Translations under genes and position numbers: made by a program
Notes under the pieces: generated by a model
Told to the model about the DNA's origin: nothing
Database searches by the model: none
The model's input: only the letters and a program-made list of their open reading frames with translations
Shown: one piece after another, positions 60,760 to 64,000 of the stretch
How positions within the stretch are numbered: position 1 is the stretch's first letter
Layout of the letters: every line of letters begins with the position of its first letter
NCBI RefSeq assembly: GCF_003573695.1
Contig: NC_039358.1
Coordinates: 230,033,560 to 230,097,559, forward strand
Direction of reading: 5' to 3'
Source of the DNA: Papaver somniferum
Taxonomy: Eukaryota > Streptophyta > Magnoliopsida > Ranunculales > Papaveraceae
Length of the DNA: 64,000 nucleotides

Positions 60760-61015
60760 CAGTGTAGAATTGGAATTGGATATGGTCGGTCGGTCTTGAT
60801 TTTCGGTTTATCCGATTCAACTCTGGCTGGTTTATCTGAAATTGGTAAACCGCTACCGAACCGCTACCGAACCGAGTCTAGATCGGCCAGTTCAAAACCG
60901 ACCCGATCTAAAAATGTCGTACTAATTGGGACAGCTTGAAAAAAAAAAACGACATGTATGGTTCTATGGTCAGTAGGGATGAAAACCGATCCGAACCGAC
61001 CGTTGTGCACCCATA
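60760..61015. repeat. ACCGA/CGGTT-rich subterminal region of the hAT element
   Basis: GGTCGGTCGGTC, CCGCTACCGAACCGCTACCG and CCGATCCGAACCGACCG occur close together, mirroring CGATCCGATC, CCGAAACTCACCGAACCCG and CCGACCGATC at 54355-54515. Arrays like this near both ends are the usual transposase-binding regions of hAT elements. Confidence 0.65.
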
Positions 61016-61077
61016 AACATGGTCATGGTATGGGCATATTAATATAGTTTCTGGCAAAGATCGAGATGTAATTTGCA

Positions 61078-61215
61078 GTAATTATATAGTTAACAGAAAT
61101 TTACCCATTTATATAGTTAACACAAATTTACCCATTGGATTATTGGAAGAAAAATGCAAATACCCATTATATAGTAAATGAAAGCAATTTACCCATTGGA
61201 TTATTGGAAGAACCG
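61078..61215 (+). repeat. Interleaved short duplications
   Basis: ATATAGTTAACA.AAATTTACCCATT occurs at about 61085 and 61112; TTTACCCATTGGATTATTGG followed by AAGAA occurs at about 61126 and 61190; AAAAATGCAAAT occurs at about 61151 and 61230. Typical of replication slippage; no coding content. Confidence 0.7.
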
Positions 61216-61337
61216 AAGAACATAGTAAAGAAAAATGCAAATGCTATTAATAGCTATCAATACAATTGTTTTTCATCTGTGTTGAATTAAAATAATATTT
61301 ACAGAGAAAGTTGGTGAAAATAAGAAGTACAACCTTT

Positions 61338-61420
61338 CCTAGTAGGAATCGATCCCCTACCACCCATCCGGCATCCGCATTATGGACGAAAATGGATGCA
61401 TTAACCACTGTACTACACAG
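61338..61420 (-). repeat. tRNA-like sequence, possible SINE or dead tRNA
   Basis: On the minus strand, TAGTACAGTGGTTAATGCA resembles a polymerase III A box and GGATCGATTCC (61355-61345) a B box. Their spacing is about 60 bases, longer than in a simple tRNA, so an inserted segment or long variable arm is needed. No clean cloverleaf is seen. Confidence 0.35.
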
Positions 61421-62179
61421 TTGGCCAGTAGTGGAGTGGACATTGGTATCTACGGTCCCCTTTAATTCACTAGCAGCCGGTAGGTGTGACAGTAATTTGT
61501 TGGTACAAAAGTGTTTCAACTCCGACAGTTATACCAAGACTTTGACAATTCAGAGTGTCTACCGACCAATTTACTGAAAAGAATTTTTAGGAAAAACAAA
61601 GTTATGCAAGTGGGAAAAGGAAAAACAGAAAGATGCCCGGCTTGTGTAAAAATCTGATCCAATGAGGTTAATAGGGAAGTCGTATGACATTTCATTGCAT
61701 AAATATTAATTTAGTAGTCGTACAATATATCTTCGAAAGATAACAGACTCTGAATTTTTCATCAGCTATTTCAGTGGGTGATTACTGCAAATATTGTATA
61801 CATCTTTGCCACAAGCTATGTGTGCGATGCCACAAGGCGGAGCAAGATCATTTTTGATTTGAAGGTTTGTTTTAGATAACATCGTAGATGATGATTCAAA
61901 ATTCTAGCTTTACTAAGAGTAAGTAGTTTCTTTTGTATCTAACAGATTATAACAGAACATCTTTCTTTTCAACACCTTGTAGTTTGAAATTACCTTGAAT
62001 GAATTTAGGCTAATTGGACAGTAAATTACAGTCTTGATGATATGTTGCATAAGGAAATTCTTTAGTACTTTCCATGTTAATGGTTTGATTTTATCTTCAT
62101 CATTTAGACTAACTTAATACTGTAGCTAGCAATTCAGAAAAGAACATTTTGATGATTTCATGGATCAACTCGAGCTGCA

Positions 62180-62605
62180 TCAATGCCACTCCCCTCTTCT
62201 CTCCCAGTCGCTTCTATCCTTACGGTAGAGATAAGCTCCATCCCGACGGATAGACCACTGACAGTCACCACCGCAAAACCGTTTAAATTTGTTACCCAAA
62301 AATCCAGATGTATAGTAAACATCAAACTTGCCGTCATACCACCGATGATCCTTGTTATCGTACCAACGCATATCACAAACAAAAAATGTAAAAGCAGGTA
62401 CTACACCAAATTCCCAGTGCCATTCCTGCCCTTGATGTAGCAGACGTTGACCTAAATCGTCATTATCGTTAAAGCAATGGTAATCCAACACAACTTGATA
62501 ACCTTGGATATCGTTTTTTACGTGAACCGTCACCTTCGCTGAACACTTACAAGCTAGAACTGAAAACAACAGACACAACAATAAACTTATACAGCTAGTA
62601 CCCAT
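62180..62605 (-). CDS. S-protein homologue (plant self-incompatibility S1 family), secreted
   Basis: 141 residues, single exon. Residues 1-23 form a signal peptide (MGTSCISLLLCLLFSVLACKCSA). The mature part has the family pattern: VTVHVKNDI strand, a Cys in DYHCFND, the DDLG turn (NDDLGQRLLHQG), WHWEFG, FTFFVCDMRWYD, a FDVYY strand and a CGGDCQWSIRRDGAYLY hairpin. Length is typical. Family members are small secreted beta-rich proteins; the founding ones are the pistil S proteins of field poppy that trigger incompatible-pollen rejection, but most homologues have unknown roles. No introns, as usual. It stands alone here, and its upstream region contains a TATA box. It looks intact; nothing in the sequence shows it is the S-locus gene itself. 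Confidence 0.92.
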   Translation of the reverse strand: MGTSCISLLLCLLFSVLACKCSAKVTVHVKNDIQGYQVVLDYHCFNDNDDLGQRLLHQGQEWHWEFGVVPAFTFFVCDMRWYDNKDHRWYDGKFDVYYTSGFLGNKFKRFCGGDCQWSIRRDGAYLYRKDRSDWERRGEWH

Positions 62606-62642
62606 TTTTGAATCTGAATGAGTATGAATTGCTGCTTATCGA

Positions 62643-62650
62643 TATATATA
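62643..62650 (-). promoter_or_regulatory. Probable TATA box of the SPH gene
   Basis: TATATATA about 38 bases upstream of the SPH ATG (minus strand). This would leave a very short leader of roughly 10 bases, or transcription may begin elsewhere. Confidence 0.45.
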
Positions 62651-62659
62651 GACACACAT

Positions 62660-62805
62660 AATGGTACATTGCAAATGGCATATTCCCTTCATATTAATTG
62701 TTGGTTGTTTCTACAGAGGGTTATTGGTACATTGCAAATGGCATATTCCCTTCATATTAGTTGTTTGTTGTTTCTAAAGATTTCCGTATTAATTGTTTGT
62801 TGTTT
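62660..62805 (+). repeat. Duplicated block upstream of the SPH gene
   Basis: TGGTACATTGCAAATGGCAT followed by ATTCCCTTCATATTA.TTGTT.GTTGTTTCTA occurs at 62662 and again at 62727, with a partial third copy (TATTAATTGTTTGTTGTTTC) near 62785. The copies sit in the promoter side of the SPH gene. Confidence 0.75.
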
Positions 62806-62849
62806 CCTGAGGTGGTTAAATGGATCGGAGTGGTACACCGGGTAACTGG

Positions 62850-63089
62850 TAGTATCGGCGAAAAAGCTTAGTGAACGCGACCGCGATGAGCTCTTATTGA
62901 AGTCCACGTGCGTGCCTAACACGTGTTAATTAGTTATTAAGCCGATGACACGGAGCAGAGGAGTAGTCAAATGAAATGACTCGTCCGAAAATAACTGGTA
63001 CAGCCAAATGCATGGATAACCTATCATATTATCCATGGATATCATTATAAATTTTAATATTTGATCTTAAACTTGACTAAGATGGTGAT
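62850..63089. other. Non-coding stretch
   Basis: No gene seen. Contains ACGT-core motifs (CCACGTGCGTGC, AACACGTGTTAA) that could be part of a promoter region. Confidence 0.35.
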
Positions 63090-63092
63090 TTA

Positions 63093-63845
63093 GGTTGGGT
63101 TTGGTAGTGTTTTTATTTTTCCAAAAACACTTTCAAAACCTATATATGTCAATAATTTTTGAAATTGGTGTTTGGTGAAAAAAAATCAAAGTGCTATTTA
63201 TCCAAAGCATTTCCCAAATTCCTCAATTTTCAAAAGCTGGGGAGTAAGAGCTTTTAAAAGTTACAAAAGCATAAGCTTTGGTCTTACCTATATTTAATGC
63301 TTGATTTATCTTTTTGTCCTTATTTTATTTTATAAATAACAAAAGTTACCCTTAAACTTATATACAATCAATTTTGTATTTTGTATTTTTTATATTTTAA
63401 TATTATTATTTTTTATTTTCAAAATATTTCCTTTCATTTATCAATAATAACAATAAAAACAAATATTAAATAATTATTTAATTATTTTTAGTTTGATTTT
63501 TTGGTTGTAAACTATATATATACATATATATATATATTAAAAAGTGGTTAAGTAAAATAATTTTTTTAACAATCATAATAATAGTAACAATTAGTAAATT
63601 TAATATTAATTATTTTTAAACCCTATAAAACCGAATAAAACTATTTTCAAAGATATGTCTGTTTTTGTCACTTGCTACAACAACAATGATTGAATTTGAT
63701 ATTTTACCAAACACACTTTTGACTGTTTTTTTAATCAGCTTTAACTTTAGTTAATATTTTACCAAACGTCAAACTGTTTTTTTCTCACAGCAATGCACAA
63801 CAGATAAGTGCTTTTACAAAAGCTGCAGCAATACCAAACTAAGTC
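63093..63845. mobile_element. PIF/Harbinger-type non-autonomous element
   Basis: Flanked by TTA (63090-63092, 63846-63848). Ends are imperfect inverted repeats: GGTTGGGTTTGGTAGTG on the left, and GACTTAGTTTGGTATTG as the reverse complement of the right end. The GTTTGGTA terminus with TTA duplication is the Tourist/Harbinger signature. The interior is very AT-rich with repeated ACCAAAC and CAAAAGC motifs and (TA)n near 63512-63537; no open frame. At about 750 bases it is long for a MITE. Confidence 0.72.
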
Positions 63846-63848
63846 TTA

Positions 63849-64000
63849 ATATTCAATTACCAAACCCGAAGAACTTGGGGGGAGTGGTGGTGAGAGTTTA
63901 GGCTAAATATGGAAAATAACACTGAGTTTTGTTTACTCAATCTAAAAAAGAGTAACAAAATATTTGATTTGTGTAGTTGGGATGGGATCAAGGAAAAATT
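63849..64000. other. Right edge of window
   Basis: Nothing recognisable. Confidence 0.5.

Larger units (their letters stand above)
54324..61015. mobile_element. hAT DNA transposon with 8-bp target duplication, split by a copia element
   Basis: The left end TAGGGGTGCACACGG is mirrored at the right end by CCGTTGTGCACCCATA (reverse complement TATGGGTGCACAACGG). AACATGGT lies immediately outside both ends (54316-54323 and 61016-61023), an exact 8-bp duplication as made by hAT transposases. Subterminal regions at both sides are rich in ACCGA/CGGTT motifs. Removing the nested copia leaves about 2.1 kb with a promoter and two exon-like pieces but no transposase core, so this is a deleted, non-autonomous copy. 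Confidence 0.85.

Overview
This is a stretch of plant nuclear genome, clearly from a dicot-type, retrotransposon-rich chromosome arm. The evidence is a wall-associated receptor kinase gene with plant introns, an F-box/FBA gene, a self-incompatibility S1-type (SPH) gene, and nested Ty1/copia, Ty3/gypsy, CACTA, hAT and PIF/Harbinger elements. A poppy relative (Papaveraceae) would fit, but that rests only on a general impression of the repeats and on the SPH family; I would not rely on it. No bacterial, organellar or viral segment was seen.

Layout. 1-4.3 kb holds no recognisable gene but carries an old three-copy direct repeat. 4.9-7.4 kb (minus strand) is the best host gene, a complete three-exon WAK-like kinase of 764 residues; a frameshifted copy of its 3' end lies at 8.4-8.9 kb, the remnant of a tandem duplication. 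A Stowaway-like MITE (9.4 kb) precedes a four-exon coiled-coil gene (9.8-12.0 kb) that reads through cleanly except for two in-frame TAG codons and looks transposon-derived. 13.2-37.7 kb is a nest of retrotransposons: a 3'-truncated copia (minus), an F-box gene cut off by a gypsy (Tat-type) element, a long copia LTR, a gypsy element with one long acidic open frame and no pol (minus), a second Tat fragment, and a copia pair sharing a middle LTR. The region to 39.4 kb has a tRNA-derived SINE and a dead tRNA-Leu.

39,467-49,369 is a CACTA transposon with matching termini and ATA target duplications. It lacks a recognisable transposase, is filled with tandem repeats, and carries two spliceable exons of a pyruvate dehydrogenase E2 gene. 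49.4-54.3 kb is featureless AT-rich DNA. 54,324-61,015 is a hAT element with an exact 8-bp target duplication, itself split by a copia element (54,704-59,329) with a 5-bp duplication; the copia sits in the 5' leader of what looks like the start of the hAT transposase gene. The right end holds a tRNA-like sequence, a complete SPH gene (62.2-62.6 kb, minus) and a PIF/Harbinger-type element (63.1-63.8 kb).

Only the WAK-like kinase and the SPH gene look like intact host genes. The F-box gene is partial. Apart from these, almost everything with coding potential belongs to transposable elements, most of them broken by stops and frameshifts. Many of the stops are of the kind produced by C-to-T change, consistent with methylated, silenced DNA. 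I found no new defence or metabolic system; the most unusual items are the gene-capturing CACTA element and the intact 573-residue frame inside the gypsy-like element.
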